Below are positions 23,808 through 35,370 of a stretch of DNA of 64,000 nucleotides, piece after piece. Position numbers and translations under genes: made by a program. How positions within the stretch are numbered: position 1 is the first letter of the stretch; each line of letters opens with the position of its first letter. Source of the stretch: Acanthochlamys bracteata. Its lineage: Eukaryota > Streptophyta > Magnoliopsida > Pandanales > Velloziaceae. The notes under the pieces were generated by a model, which did not search any database, had not been told where the DNA came from, and worked only from the letters and a program-made list of their open reading frames with translations. The DNA is taken from the NCBI GenBank assembly GCA_019914995.1, contig CM034130.1, positions 4,154,001-4,218,000 of the forward strand. The letters run 5' to 3'.

Positions 23808-24023
23808 AAGCCTACTTAAGACAAAATATTACAATTAAATAAGTTAACTAAATTATACAAAACAGTAATAATGTATTGGTTTATATAACACGTATTACAA
23901 TTAAACAAGTTAAACTATAGTATACAAAACAGTAACATATTAGCTTATGCAACACATTGCAGAACACCGTTTTCTTCTTTGTTAGAAGAAAACAACACCA
24001 CTTCTTATCAGTGAGAAGAAAAC

Positions 24024-26428
24024 TCAATTATCAGCGTCTTCATCTGTATCTATGGAGTTTTCATTATTATCTTCATCTTTATCTTCGTAAACATCTCCAT
24101 AAATAACTATCAAATAAAAAAATCTATCAAATATCAGCACTAAATCACAGAAACAGAGTTTATATTATGAACCAAAATTAAGTAATTATTGTACTTACTC
24201 ATATTTTTCTTTTTATTTGAATTTTCAGAACAATTTCGTTTGTCATGTCTAACGCCAAATTTATTACAACAAGTACATCTCCTTCATGTCTTTGCTCTGT
24301 GTAATGGATTTTTTCAAACCACCTTTTATTCTTTTTCCAACTGGGAAATGAAGTTTTTGCTTCTTTTTTCCTTCCCTTAGTTTACGAGATGTGGGGATTC
24401 AAGAGTAGAACTTGAGGCACATTAACTGCGTCTTGTAAAGTCCACTAGCGGTACATGAATATATCTATTGTCTCTCTTTGATCTTTCTTACTTCTTTGAT
24501 CCGCAACGACAGTTCTTGTAATGCTTCCAACATCAATTGGAAAGTCTCATCTGCTTCACCAGCTTCATAAGATAATTAATTGCAAATCTTCAATATTTTG
24601 ATAGTTCTCAGTAGATCAGAATTTTCATTTCCATGCACCGCACCACCATCATATTCAACTCTATATTTATTAACTCCTGCCATCCACCTCTTCAAAATGA
24701 AGTGACCAGGTATTTCCTACATATCACGAGAGAAAAACTTTTACAAGGTGACCACAAAGAATCCCTATAAACTCAAACAGCTTGCATTCACAATAACTTT
24801 ATTTTGTGGCATGGTTGAACTTCACTTTCCACCTACACTCATCACTAAACAGTCAAGCCTTATAAATATATGTGGTATAGCCATCACTTTCCTTTTCATC
24901 GTCTAACAGAACATACTCGGCGAGAGCTTTATCAAAATTTTTTTGGAACCTATTGTACACATTTCTCGTATACACATCTGTTACACTCTTCAGAAAAAAG
25001 GCATAACTATCGACAATGCGATTAAAATGTTCACTAATATATATTTTTTTTCTTTTCAATAATTTTAGCCAAACACTTTTCGTTCTTCAAAACAAACTCT
25101 CGAAGAGTTGTTGTCGAATGGCAAAAATTACTATAAACAGAGTTTATACTTTCAGAGCGTCCCGTAGTGTTCATACCAGCATAGAAAGTGTTCAAGTGAT
25201 AAATTGGAACCCATTTTTTTCGAATTTCATACATTCCTCGAAGCCAGTCGTTCTCCTGCAAGTTGTGAATACATATCAATTCCTTCCATCTTGCTTTAAG
25301 AACACTAGGAGTATAGGTGTCTCTTACACATTTTGAAATTTTTCTTGAACCGTAACTTTCTGAAATAAATATGTGACAGTTTGTAAGAAAAATTTTTCAT
25401 CACATGTCATAAATAAAATCGGTGCTGGGTGTTTGAAAATACCTTCTCAACCGCTATAGTCATAGCTCTATCTTGATCTGTGATGATCGAAAACAGGGCA
25501 CGTCCACCCATAGCAGCAAGCCAAGTTTCAAAAAGCCAACAAAAGGACTCTTCTGTCTCATCCAGAAGCAAGACGCAACCAAACTGAATCGACTGCATAT
25601 GATGATTAACTCTTGTAAATGGCGCAAAGGACATTTCATACACATTCTTACGACATATTGTATCAAAAAATATCACATTATCAAAGTACTGAAACTGTAG
25701 ACGTGATCGACCATTTACTTAGAAAAAATTTACTACCTTTGCTTCGCTATCCATTTATATTGCACAGAAAAAGTTCGGATCTTCTAAACTCTTCTTTTTA
25801 AAAAAATCAAGCACTGAGGTGGCATCTCCTGTGACAGGTTCTTATACTTATTTGTAGATCCTAAATGATTCCAATAATCTCTATCATCAAAATCATACTG
25901 TGGACCATCAAGTATATCTACAAATTTATTTACAGGTATGTCTTCATCACGAAATGAATCAATTAACATCTTAACTGCAGCATGCATTCTTTTATAGACA
26001 AACATATGCATTCTTTTTGCAGGACTAACTAGTCCATGATTGTGGTCGTCATTATGTTTCATCACTTTTTACAAACCAGTACGTTAATTTATCACTTTCA
26101 TTTTTGCAAGACATTCGCATTTTACTATATTTCTGTTTCTCTTTTGACTTGATTCTACATTAGGCACCTCAGTTGTTCTTTTCTTATCATGGTCTCTAAA
26201 AATCCCCAAGCGGTCACATATCATTTCACAGATAGTAACTTCTTCCGAATCTAAATTTTTTTTTTGAGTACTTTTAGTAACAATACTAAATCCACTTGCT
26301 TTTTCATAATTTATATATGTTTCTTTTGCAGCTTGGAGACTTGAAAAAATCATATCTAAATACTGTGAATTTTTCTTATCTACTACTACGTTTGGAATTG
26401 GAGCAATAGAACGGTCATCCATAGTCAA
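24024..26428 (-). pseudogene. FAR1/FHY3-like MULE transposase, decayed
   Basis: Reading from the ATG at 26428 downwards, pieces appear in the right order. 26428-26084 is a FAR1-type DNA-binding region (YINYEKASGFSIV...); 26065-25790 the linker (HNHGLVSPAKRMHM, VNKFVDILDGPQYDF). 25676-25407 is the MULE transposase core (FAPFTRVNHHMQS, ETEESFCWLFETWL, IITDQDRAM). 25279-25034 continues it (IRKKWVPIYHLNTFYAGM). 25059-24853 and the bases just below hold the C-terminal and SWIM-like region (ECKLFEF). A zinc knuckle CNKFGVRHDKRNC lies near 24240-24285. A clean intron (24107-24198) then leads to an acidic tail (EDKDEDNNENS) ending at a stop at 24024-24026. Frameshifts near 25760, a TAA about 10 codons later, another TAA near 25722 and a TGA after HRFYL near 25405 break the frame, so it cannot make a full transposase. 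Confidence 0.85.
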
Positions 26429-26629
26429 AGTTGTCGCTGGAGAACATGGAGAACTTTTTAGTTTGTAGAACTGAATAGAATTTGTTTTCTAATACAAAAA
26501 TTTTGAAGTTGCGTGCTCTGTAGCAGTGAAGGAGAAAGAAGTTTTATAGAGTAAAGAAGAAAGGCAGAAGAGAACAAAATTTAGCGAGAACAAGTGTGAT
26601 AAGCGCGAAAAAAAGTTGATAATCGTATA

Positions 26630-28090
26630 CCTCGAAATATGCTCCCCCGATGATTTAGAAATAAAACTCTCATTAAAATAATCAAAACTTATTTAAAATA
26701 AAGTTGATAATCGTATAGGAAAAACTTATTAAGAGTGGAGTAACGAAAAAAATATTAAGAGTGGAGTAAGAAATAAATAGTTGCATTAACAATTACGAAG
26801 TTTACATAAAGATAGATTACGAAAAAATTTTATAAATAATCGAACGGAGTTTTTTTGACATCTCTGTTCAATTGTACATCGATACATTGGTAACTGTCAC
26901 CACCATTGTACGTACATAGTAATTACATGAGCTATCTGCTTACAAGAGCTCTCTGTTACATTCATGGTATTCTTACCTGGTAACTAATCTATCCAAACAT
27001 TATACGTTCAATATATATGTCCATCCAAGAATAGTAGAGGAAAGGCAATCACCCAACTTTTGTAATTCATCAATCACTTTATTATAGAGTAACAAAACGG
27101 AGAAGTTACAACAACAAAACATAAAGAAAATTGAGAGGGAGGCTCATATTCGCCTTGACTCAATCATTGAGATTTAAATATACTACCCATTTCAGGATTA
27201 TCCTCACCCATCTATCGCTCTCTCCTTCTCTACATACCTTCTCTAGTTACAGCTACAGTGGTTGCCACCTACAGAGATTTACTCATTCTAACTGCCTTAC
27301 CGTGCACTTTGAAAGGCAATGTGGAGATAGAAAAAAAGAACAACAAAGAGGCTAACATATCCTACATCTTTCGAATTTTTTTTCCCCCTCATCACTGCCT
27401 CAATATCCAGCATTGCTCTAACAGCATCCAATATTCATAAGAACAATTTCGATACTAGAAACTAATACACTATGGAGAAACCAATACATCGAAAAACTCC
27501 AATAGACCATGAAGAAATTAGTACATCAAAAAATTCAATCACCAAGAAAAACCAGTACACCAAAAAGATAATACAAAAAAAAAAAAAAACCAAAACTTAA
27601 AAAAAACAACAAACTAAACGAATTTTAAAAAATCGTTAAAATCAAACCAACAAATTTCGTGTCGAAAAAATTTTCAAAATCTGCAGGAAATTTATGAATC
27701 GAAATACATTTGATTTTGCCATTAGTGGTTGCCGGGAGAGATCGCCGTCGGCGATGAGTGGCAATCGAGCTGCTGTTAGGAGAGATCGTGTGAGAGATTG
27801 CGTGACTAGCTACCGAGAGCACACGGTGGAGATCGCGTGAGAGACTGGCAACGGCAATGAGAGGCTAAGCTGAGACGGGATAGATTGGCGTCGGCCATGG
27901 GTGGCTGCCAAAGCACGTGGAGAGACGCCGTGCGATTGCGCGATAGTTAGCCGTGAGTGGCTGCTGAGAGGAAAACGAGAGAGCTCGCGTGAGAGATCGG
28001 TTGCGACCATAGGTGGCTGAGCTGAGACGGGAGAGATCGGCGTCGGCCGTGGATGGCTGCCGAAAGCATTCATAGAAGGAAGTTCAATAC
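26630..28090 (-). repeat. right inverted arm of the MULE
   Basis: Inverted copy of 22563-23807 with an outer extension. A block of about 50 bp (CTGAGACGGGAGAGATCGGC type) occurs twice, near 27868-27908 and 28021-28061, spaced about 153 bp, so the outer end of this arm has been tandemly duplicated. Confidence 0.8.
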
Positions 28091-29310
28091 TCAACTACGG
28101 CCAATATTGCGATCCGAATCTATTTATGTTTTCGGATCAGATTCGGGTCGACCCTAAATCAATCCGAATCCGATTAAAATCCAATCCAAACCTGATTTTT
28201 TTGAATCAGTTTTGGGTTAGATTTAGAGGTCAAGTCAGAAATATAGTTGTCAAACCCATACTGAATTGTCCGGATCGACCTAAAAATCGTCGACGAGAAC
28301 AGTAAATCGGTCCGAATTTGTAAAAAATTGGCTGTGCAATTGATCCGTTTTGACCTGCCTTAATTAGGTCGATCCGGCTGCCTAGGTCGAAGCAGGTTGA
28401 ATAAATTAAAAAAATTAATTAAAAAAAATTTAAATTGATGATATATTTAATGGAAAAATAATTATTAATAGCTCTATGTTGAAAAATAATATGTAGTATA
28501 GATATTGCATTCCTATGTGATAATGCAAAAATATAATTGGTTGTGTCTCATTTGTAAATATAAATTATTAGTGATTTTTAAATTTATATTATAAAATATT
28601 CAGCCTCAAATATATATATCAAAAAAAGTTGATTATGTCTTTTTTATAATTTATCTATTTTATGATTTTATCTTCTTCTAATTGCCTGATTTATGTATAT
28701 ATTTTTTATTATAAATTTTCGCTGTTATTATTATTGCTGGTGGTTGTAATGTGACGGTTGCAATATTTCAATTTTGCTGTGATTGTTATTGCTATTGTTG
28801 TTGATAGTAATACCGTAATAAAAATACTTTATTTTTTTCTGTGATTGCTGATGCTATTATTATTAATATTGACATGATGATATTATATTTCTTACTGTAA
28901 TTATTGTTATTATTGATCGAAAATATTTTAATATTATTGATCAGATGAATGAATATGAGAACCGTAATTCGAACAATTTTTTGATTTGACGTCTAGTCTG
29001 ATTTTTATAATTATGTTCATAAAAAGTTAACACTTTCGATTTGACCGTTCAGTCTAATTTTTACGACTATGATCTTCAGCAATTGACACCTTTACTTTTT
29101 ACAATTGTTTAACCACAACTGTTGCATCACCGCCACACCACCTCTTTTGCCGACATACCAAGCAGCATCACTGCCATCCTTATAGCTTTTTCTATGCCAT
29201 TTGAATTGTCATAAGAAAAAGAAATTTTCTGAGATTACAAAACTGTAGTGTAATAGATCCAGTAGACCAAACACATGATGGAAAAACCATATGCTTGGGA
29301 ATAAGTAACT
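28091..29310. other. unassigned AT-rich DNA
   Basis: 28100-28400 holds GATCCGAATCC-type repeats resembling low-complexity parts of plant hAT elements. 28720-28900 is rich in TTGTTATTGCTATTGTTG-type triplets. No gene is visible. Confidence 0.35.
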
Positions 29311-29540
29311 TAGTTGCGTTTGATTCAGCTTATCAAAAGGTTAACTTTTTTATTTTATATTATATATTTTTTAATACATATTTTATAATTATTTAAAAAA
29401 TTTATTTAAATAAATAGTGAGATTTTTTTATTATATATTTTTATTATTTTTTGAAGATAAAAAAATAAAATTCGTTTTTAAAAAATAAAATTTTTTTATT
29501 TAAAAAAAATTTTATTTCAAAAGAATTCCTAAATGCTATT
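29310..29540. repeat. AT-rich MITE-like repeat
   Basis: GTTGCGTTTGATTCAGCTTA leads into a core (TATATTTTTTAATACATATT) shared with the copies at 10925 and 34273. The right edge CCTAAATGCTATTCTAGACC is only weakly inverted. Confidence 0.45.
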
Positions 29541-29550
29541 CTAGACCATT

Positions 29551-29770
29551 TTGGTAAGGTATGGTATTCTGCGGAATACCATTGTAACTTTCGAAGTACC
29601 TGCTATTTTAGAAGTAGTAACAATTTCCAAACCCAATGTTTGATGCTAATTAGATGTGGTAGTAGTATACCATCGCGATGTCTAACACCATAGTATACCA
29701 TCACTGTAAACACAGACGTTGAGAGGTCAGTTATTACACTGCTAACACCATACGGTTCCACGTACTTAAT
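29551..29770. repeat. possible MITE with GGTATGGTATTC palindrome
   Basis: ATGGTATTCTGCGGAATACC forms a near-perfect short palindrome near 29559. The right part carries ACCATAGTATACCATC and ACCATACGGTTCC, inverted relative to the left edge. Borders are uncertain. Confidence 0.35.
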
Positions 29771-31870
29771 TCCTTTATTTATCGAACTATAATAGTTAAA
29801 TTATTAATCAATTTCTCTGCTGGGCATGGCCACTGCTACTTCTTGCTTGCCTCTACCGTTAGCATGTTACGCCGCTTCTTTGAGGCCTTGATGAAAACCA
29901 GTACGTCATCATTCTTCTTCCATGGACCTACAACTAATTTTCAATCGCTGTAACGATTGACATCCACCAGCATTGACATAATCTCTTTTAACCCTTTTCA
30001 ACCACCATGTACTAATGCCACAGCCGTGACCACCAAGCTACACAATTTTTAATTTAAAAATTAAAGCAACAAACCATTATATTTCTTACATGACCTCAGG
30101 AGACATAATACAGTAACTCAAAATCACAGCCATGGTAAATGAGCTATAAGTCTATATGATATGACAACTCTATTACGATAGTACTACAATACAAGTAAAA
30201 TATTACCAGCTTACCAAGCACGCTCCGAATTACACTTCAAAACCATAGTATTACAATAGAATCAATACCCTTGCAATATATCACCAAGCACCCCAAAGGG
30301 GTACCTTAAAAGATTTGCATTAGTTACAAGCAAAACACTAGCATTAGTGATGTAGTTTGACCTCGATATATGTTACATTTCATTTGTATGAAACTTTAAC
30401 CAATATTCACCAGTCTACTGCAACTTTACAAAAAACTTTTAAAAAATGATTATACACCGTTTTTGTAAGATTTGACAAGTAAATGACCATCACTTTTTGC
30501 AAAATCCACAAGTGTGAGCTATATGCGGCCCCATGAAGAGGATGGCTTAATTCCTTTCATCTGCAAGCAAGAAAAGCTTTAGTAGCTACATTATGCTCAA
30601 CAAGCTAGTAAACACATGTATTAGTAATCTATCAGATCGAATGCCTTCCACTTTGTCCCAGAAATCTAATAGCTTATGGAATTCTTGCAATTCTCTAGCA
30701 TCAATCAAGTGTATTAAGACATATCAATAACAGCACATGCATATTATAACTCCCCCAATTACACAAAATTTAGGACAATATTTTATTGTCTCATAGCAAG
30801 ATCGTGTTTATAATTATTATTGTTTTATAATATAATTATTAATTACCTAATAAAAAATCCGAAAAGTATACCATCTTACGAGTGCGAAGATGAGTTTCCA
30901 AAACCAATCAAGCTGTGCAAGTAAACCACTACGGTCATACTTTTAACACTTATCTTCTCTAAGAGATGACCACCTTTACAGAATTACAGTAAAATACAGA
31001 CGTCACATTCAGGATTGATCTCGCTAACCATCAGTTATTTGAAAACAACCAAAAATCAAACCTACTAGTTTCTAGATTTATGGCGAGATAAGAATAAAAG
31101 AGGTTCCTGCATCCATGATAACAGTAATGCTGAAAAAGTCAAAAGCCTTCTTAAACATCATTCATTCAAGAGCCACCTTAAACAAAAAACAAAGTGATCA
31201 AACTGTGGTACGATTAAGTATTAAACAGAAAGCAAAGAGACAACATTCCTCAGCACATACGTTTAAGTATTTTGAACATTAGCTATCAAGTATAAGTGCA
31301 TAATACTTCCTCCAATGAAAGCAGCTCAAAACCATCTGCTCAAAAACCCGTTCACCACCACATAGAAAAGTTCGAAATTGGTAGGAGATATACACATGTG
31401 CACGTCCACCATGTATCCACGAAGACACTTCTTCTAACCGAGGCTGTTTAGCAAAAAGTGATGCGTGTATATGAAGTCTCTTGGCCCCTCAGGTATGCCT
31501 TTCACCTTCTTGTTCTTCAACATTCTTATCTATTAACAACTATTCACGATCACTACTTTCAGGGTTAACAGGTAAAAGCTGTTGCACACTCCTACACTGC
31601 TAGAGAAACTCTCATAATCAATGCTTTCTTCTCCTTCTCCTGCAGCAAAGGGTCTACACAGGTAGGTTTGCACATGGCAGTCTCAAATGCAGTACATAGG
31701 CTAGCATGTCTGGAAACCACAGCACAAACAGGCCTTTAACGCCTCATTGAATTTGATGAAGTTTCCTCTTCTACTTGGAGCTCACAAATATTGATTCGAA
31801 GACCAGTTTTAGCATGAAAATCTGATATTAGATGGCAGTGAGAATTGACGACTCGTTCCAACTAAGATCC
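29771..31870. other. unassigned region downstream of the PPR gene
   Basis: No recognisable coding sequence. The 3' untranslated region of the - strand PPR gene probably lies in the right-hand part. Confidence 0.4.
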
Positions 31871-31905
31871 AGTGAAAAGAGCTTGCAGTATAACACTTCA
31901 AGCGC

Positions 31906-33174
31906 CTACCAATTTCTCCTGTAACTTAAACTTGTCATCAAGTGCCCCTCTAGTCCATTTTCTGCTTTCACGGAATTCTTTCTCCTTTGCTTATCTTCCT
32001 TGTTTGCTATCTTTCGGAAAGCACCATCAAGTCGTTCCTCAGAATCACCACCGCACAGTGCTGACACAATAAGCATCCAAGTCTCGGAATGTGGTGCTAC
32101 TTGCTGCCTCAGCATCTGTTCAAAGATCCTAGACGCCTCATTGAACTTTCCAACATTGTAAAACCCCTTAACCATTGCATGAAATAGTGAGAAGTGCGGA
32201 ACAAGACCCCTCCTCTCCATCTCCTCCAAATACCCTCTTCCCTGCTCAAAAAACCCACACAAGCACAGCCCATTAACCAGTATGGAGTAGGACACAAGGT
32301 TAGGCGAGCACCCACCATCAGACATATCATCAAACACTTTACATGCATCCATTGCTCGGCTTTCATGACAGAACCCTGCAATCACAGTATTGTAATGCAC
32401 AATATCTGGGCTGCACCCACAGGTACACATCCTACAGAGCAGCTTATATGCTTCTCTGAGCCTCTTCTTCCTGCACAGGCTGTTAAGCAAAGTCGTACAA
32501 GCCAGGGAGTCAAGATCTCGGCCCTTATGCATCATATCTTCCAAAATCTCCGTAGCTGTAGTCACCTGGCTCCGTCTGCAAAGCCCTTGAATAATCGCAC
32601 GGTAAGCTTCTGGCTCCGGCTCAAAATCTGCCCGATCAATCATCCTTTTGAAAATCGAGAATGCGAGAGCAAGACGTCCCGAGACTGCAAACTCTCTTAT
32701 CAAAATAGTATAGGAATGCGCATCAGTAGGCAAAGAAGGATTGGACATCGCCGACAGAGCGGTAGGGATAGTCGATGAGTCGGCGACGAGAGCTGAGAGT
32801 AAGCAATTGACATGGCGAGGACGGAGAGAGGTGATGGTAGAAGGGGAATTGAGAAGAATTCGATAAGCGGAGAGGAGGAGAAGAGGAGAATGCGGTTTAA
32901 GTGAAGAGAAGAGGGAAGAGAAGAGGCCTGGGGAAGGAGACGGGATGCGGCGGAGAAGAGAGAGAGCGGCGGAAGAGTGGCGGCGGGATCGAGCGAGGCG
33001 GAGTATGAGAGAGTGGAGAGGAGAGTACGAGGAAGGAGAGGAAGGACTGAAGAGATCAGGGCGGAGAGAGTGGGCAAGCTCGTAGAGATCTTTGGAGAGT
33101 AGAGGGTCGCGTTGGTTGGAGATCAGCTTGCGGATGCGGGAGGGAGAAATCATCGATGAAGAAGAAGGCGGCAT
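31906..33174 (-). CDS. P-class pentatricopeptide repeat protein, intronless, 422 aa
   Basis: One uninterrupted frame. At least six tandem 34-36-residue PPR motifs cover about residues 153-363 (HSYTILIREFAVSGRLALAF..., EAYRAIIQGLCRRSQ..., LACTTLLNSLCRKKR..., VHYNTVIAGFCHESR..., VSYSILVNGLCLCGF..., SLFHAMVKGFYNVGK...), with a partial seventh from 364 (ETWMLIVSALCGGDS). There are no E, DYW or SMR domains, so it belongs to the P class, whose members bind organellar RNA in processing, stabilisation or translation. The first 120 residues are rich in Ser, Leu, Arg and Pro and poor in acidic residues, consistent with a mitochondrial (or plastid) targeting region. The C-terminal tail after about 385 is Lys/Arg-rich. 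The ATG chosen is the first in frame and opens directly into the presequence. Overlapping frames on the other strand are shadows. The RNA target is not predictable here. Confidence 0.93.
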   Translation of the reverse strand: MPPSSSSMISPSRIRKLISNQRDPLLSKDLYELAHSLRPDLFSPSSPSSYSPLHSLILRLARSRRHSSAALSLLRRIPSPSPGLFSSLFSSLKPHSPLLLLSAYRILLNSPSTITSLRPRHVNCLLSALVADSSTIPTALSAMSNPSLPTDAHSYTILIREFAVSGRLALAFSIFKRMIDRADFEPEPEAYRAIIQGLCRRSQVTTATEILEDMMHKGRDLDSLACTTLLNSLCRKKRLREAYKLLCRMCTCGCSPDIVHYNTVIAGFCHESRAMDACKVFDDMSDGGCSPNLVSYSILVNGLCLCGFFEQGRGYLEEMERRGLVPHFSLFHAMVKGFYNVGKFNEASRIFEQMLRQQVAPHSETWMLIVSALCGGDSEERLDGAFRKIANKEDKQRRKNSVKAENGLEGHLMTSLSYRRNW

Positions 33175-33179
33175 TGGGC

Positions 33180-34270
33180 ATCAGCCGGGGGTCTGGAGTT
33201 TAGATTGGTTTGTTCTGACTGAGCACTCGGAACTTCTTGGGGACTGTTTTGAAGGCCTTCAATAAATTTCATTTAGGACAAATTTCTTTCAAGAAAAATT
33301 CTTTCAGGAATAACAAGGAGTTAATTGTTATTGCAGTCCAAGTTACTAACGATTCATCAAGCCCTTGTTTTTCTTTTTGATGAATGGTTATCGTAACTAA
33401 GCATCCGTTTGATTAAGTTGCTGTTAGTAGTTTTTCGTTTCTGACAAATGAAATTGAGAAAGGAGTTTGCCTACTTTTTAAGTTTCATTTTTCTTAAAAT
33501 TGTTAACGAAAATTTCAAAACTCATTAAAATCAAATTTTATATTTTCACAAGTTTTCAAGATATTCATGAAAAATTATCAAAACAAACTAACTTCAAATA
33601 TCATCAAGTACCTTTGAAAACTTCAAGCAATCACCACCGACACTTCCAGATTGTAGCCATCCTCGTCCGAGCTTGGCGGGTAATTATTGAAGTTTGATAG
33701 ACCTAACGGTCCCTAAAAGTGTCTCACCGATCACTGGTGGTGCTAGCTAAATTCCAACCCACAAAAATCTAGCGGATGATCACCGGCGTCAGTTGTTAGG
33801 ATGAGTTTAACGATAACCGATACTACTTGTCAGATTTCAGCCATTTTTGCTGAACCTTTCTGCGAACTTTGGCCCAACGCTATTACGCAAATGATTTATT
33901 TTCAGATAAATGTTATTATTATAAGATTTTAGAAACTTTAAAATGGTTTAAAAAGCATAAAAAATATTTGTATATTTATTTTGGTTTGATTTTCTATTTC
34001 TACTTAGGATTTTTTTTTTTTTCATATTTTGAAAAATTTTACCTGCTAGTTTCTAAGTTAATGGGTACGAGGTTGTAGAAAGTTCTTCCTTGAAACTAAG
34101 GTTGTTTATAATATATGGAAGGATATTAGAATATTTTATTGATGCACAGCAGAACATAAGTTAGAGTCTAACAAAATTATGTTATAAAGGGTTCACAAGA
34201 TTTTCGGAGTTATATAGTAAGATGATGTATTTGGGGCATTTTGAGTGCACCCAATGCTACATTGATGACT
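33180..34270. other. unassigned intergenic DNA upstream of the PPR gene
   Basis: The PPR promoter must lie in the left part. No TATA element stands out on the - strand and no other feature is recognised. Confidence 0.35.
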
Positions 34271-34272
34271 AA

Positions 34273-34529
34273 AGGAGCATTTGAGAATGCTTATAAAATA
34301 GAATTTTTTGAAATGAAAAATATTTTTGTTCTTTTTTAGAAACGAGCTCTACTTTTTTGTTTCAAAAAACTAATAAAAATATATAATAAAAAGATATTAC
34401 TACGTAGAATTTTTCTACATTTTTTAAATTTATAAATAAATTTTTTAGATATTTATAGAATATGTATTGAGAAATATAAAATAGAAAATTGAAAAGCAGC
34501 GTTTGAGAAACGCTAAACCAAACGGGGCT
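34273..34529. mobile_element. TAA-flanked MITE with GCGTTT-type inverted ends
   Basis: TAA at 34270-34272 and 34530-34532 flank a 257-bp AT-rich element. The left end is AGGAGCATTTGAGAATGC; the right end read on the - strand is AGCCCCGTTTGG followed by GCGTTTCTCAAACGCTGC. Core and edge sequences recur at 10925-11195 and 29310-29540. Confidence 0.6.
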
Positions 34530-34861
34530 TAAATAGATATGTAAGTGGCATTAATTAATTAATAGAGGGGAGTTGATTAATCTCAAATCTTACTATTCCT
34601 ACCTAAGAATTCTCACCTTATGTCTTAGGCACTAATCTTAGAGGAGATTAACTTGCGGGGGCATTTAGCACTCAAGAGGATCACTGCTACTGAAATTTAT
34701 GTACTTGCTTTTGAAGAAAAATACGAGTTTTGCTTGGCAGAGGTACGAAGAACCTAGAGTTTTGAGTAAAATCAAGTGAAACTGGAATGTAAAAAGGCTA
34801 TCAAGATCAAAGAAATTTACTACAGTTTTTTGAAGACCAGGATTTTACAACAAGTTAAAAT

Positions 34862-35370
34862 AATCTCGTACTAGGGTTGGCTCCTCACAGTTCTCCCTTT
34901 AACACCAATGGTAGATAGAAATAGAACTGTCTCATGACATTCTAAATCCAGCTCACGCACCACTTTCATCGGCGAACAACCGAACCCTTTAGGAGCTTCT
35001 TCAACCCCACGATGTGATGAGTCCACATCGAGGTGCCAAACGAATCTGTCGATAAGAGCTCTCGAGAATCATTAGCTTGTTATCCCTAGCGTACCTTTCA
35101 TCCATTGAGCGAGAGCTCTTCCACACGTTACTCCCGGATTATTATGGCCGACTTTCGTCTCTGTTAGACTTAGTCGATCACACAGTCAGACATGCTTATA
35201 CCATTATGCTCACAAGCAGAATTAATACTTGAGCCTACCTTCGCACACGTTCGTTACTTTAGGAGGGCACCGCCTCCCCCATCCTTATACGAAAGAGTGG
35301 TCTTTCAAGATTGGTCATTGTGTGACAACATCCCCACTTATCCTACATATTCGATCGCAGTGGCATAAGC
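34862..35370 (-). pseudogene. nuclear insertion of organellar (most likely mitochondrial 26S) large-subunit rRNA
   Basis: On the - strand this is the 3' part of an LSU rRNA. Recognisable conserved blocks, as written on the + strand: CTCGTACTAGGGTTGGCTCC, GAACTGTCTCATGACATTCT, TGATGAGTCCACATCGAGGT, TTGTTATCCCTAGCGTACCT, GGCCGACTTTCGTCTCTGTT and CGTTACTTTAGGAGGGCACC. The bacterial-type arrangement excludes nuclear 25S rRNA. Segments such as GATAAGAGCTCTCGAGAATC and TTATACCATTATGCTCACAA agree with my recollection of plant mitochondrial 26S rather than plastid 23S. Many substitutions and small deletions (CCGCCTCCCCCATCC instead of the usual CCGCCCCAGTCAAA) show it is an old, non-functional NUMT of about 500 bp. 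Confidence 0.83.

Larger units (their letters stand above)
22563..28090 (-). mobile_element. Mutator-like element (FAR1-type MULE) with inverted arms of more than 1.2 kb
   Basis: The left arm (about 22563-23807) and the right arm (about 26630-28090) are inverted copies. Matching blocks include CGTTTTCCTCTCAGCAGCCA, AACAGCAGCTCGATTGCCAC, GATTTTGAAAATTTTTTCGA, CAATTGTACATCGATRCATT-type sequence and the inner ends GAGCGTATTTCGAGG / GAGCATATTTCGAGG. They enclose a broken FAR1/MULE transposase read on the - strand. The right arm is longer outward and carries a duplicated block. Outer ends and a 9-bp target duplication could not be fixed by eye. Confidence 0.85.

Noticed and set aside
32194..32778. 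194-codon open frame on the + strand
   Set aside because: It lies antisense over the PPR coding sequence and has no recognisable domain; it is a shadow of the high-quality - strand frame.
34862..35370. functional rRNA gene
   Set aside because: Conserved positions are mutated or deleted and only part of the LSU rRNA is present, so it is an organellar insertion and not a working gene.
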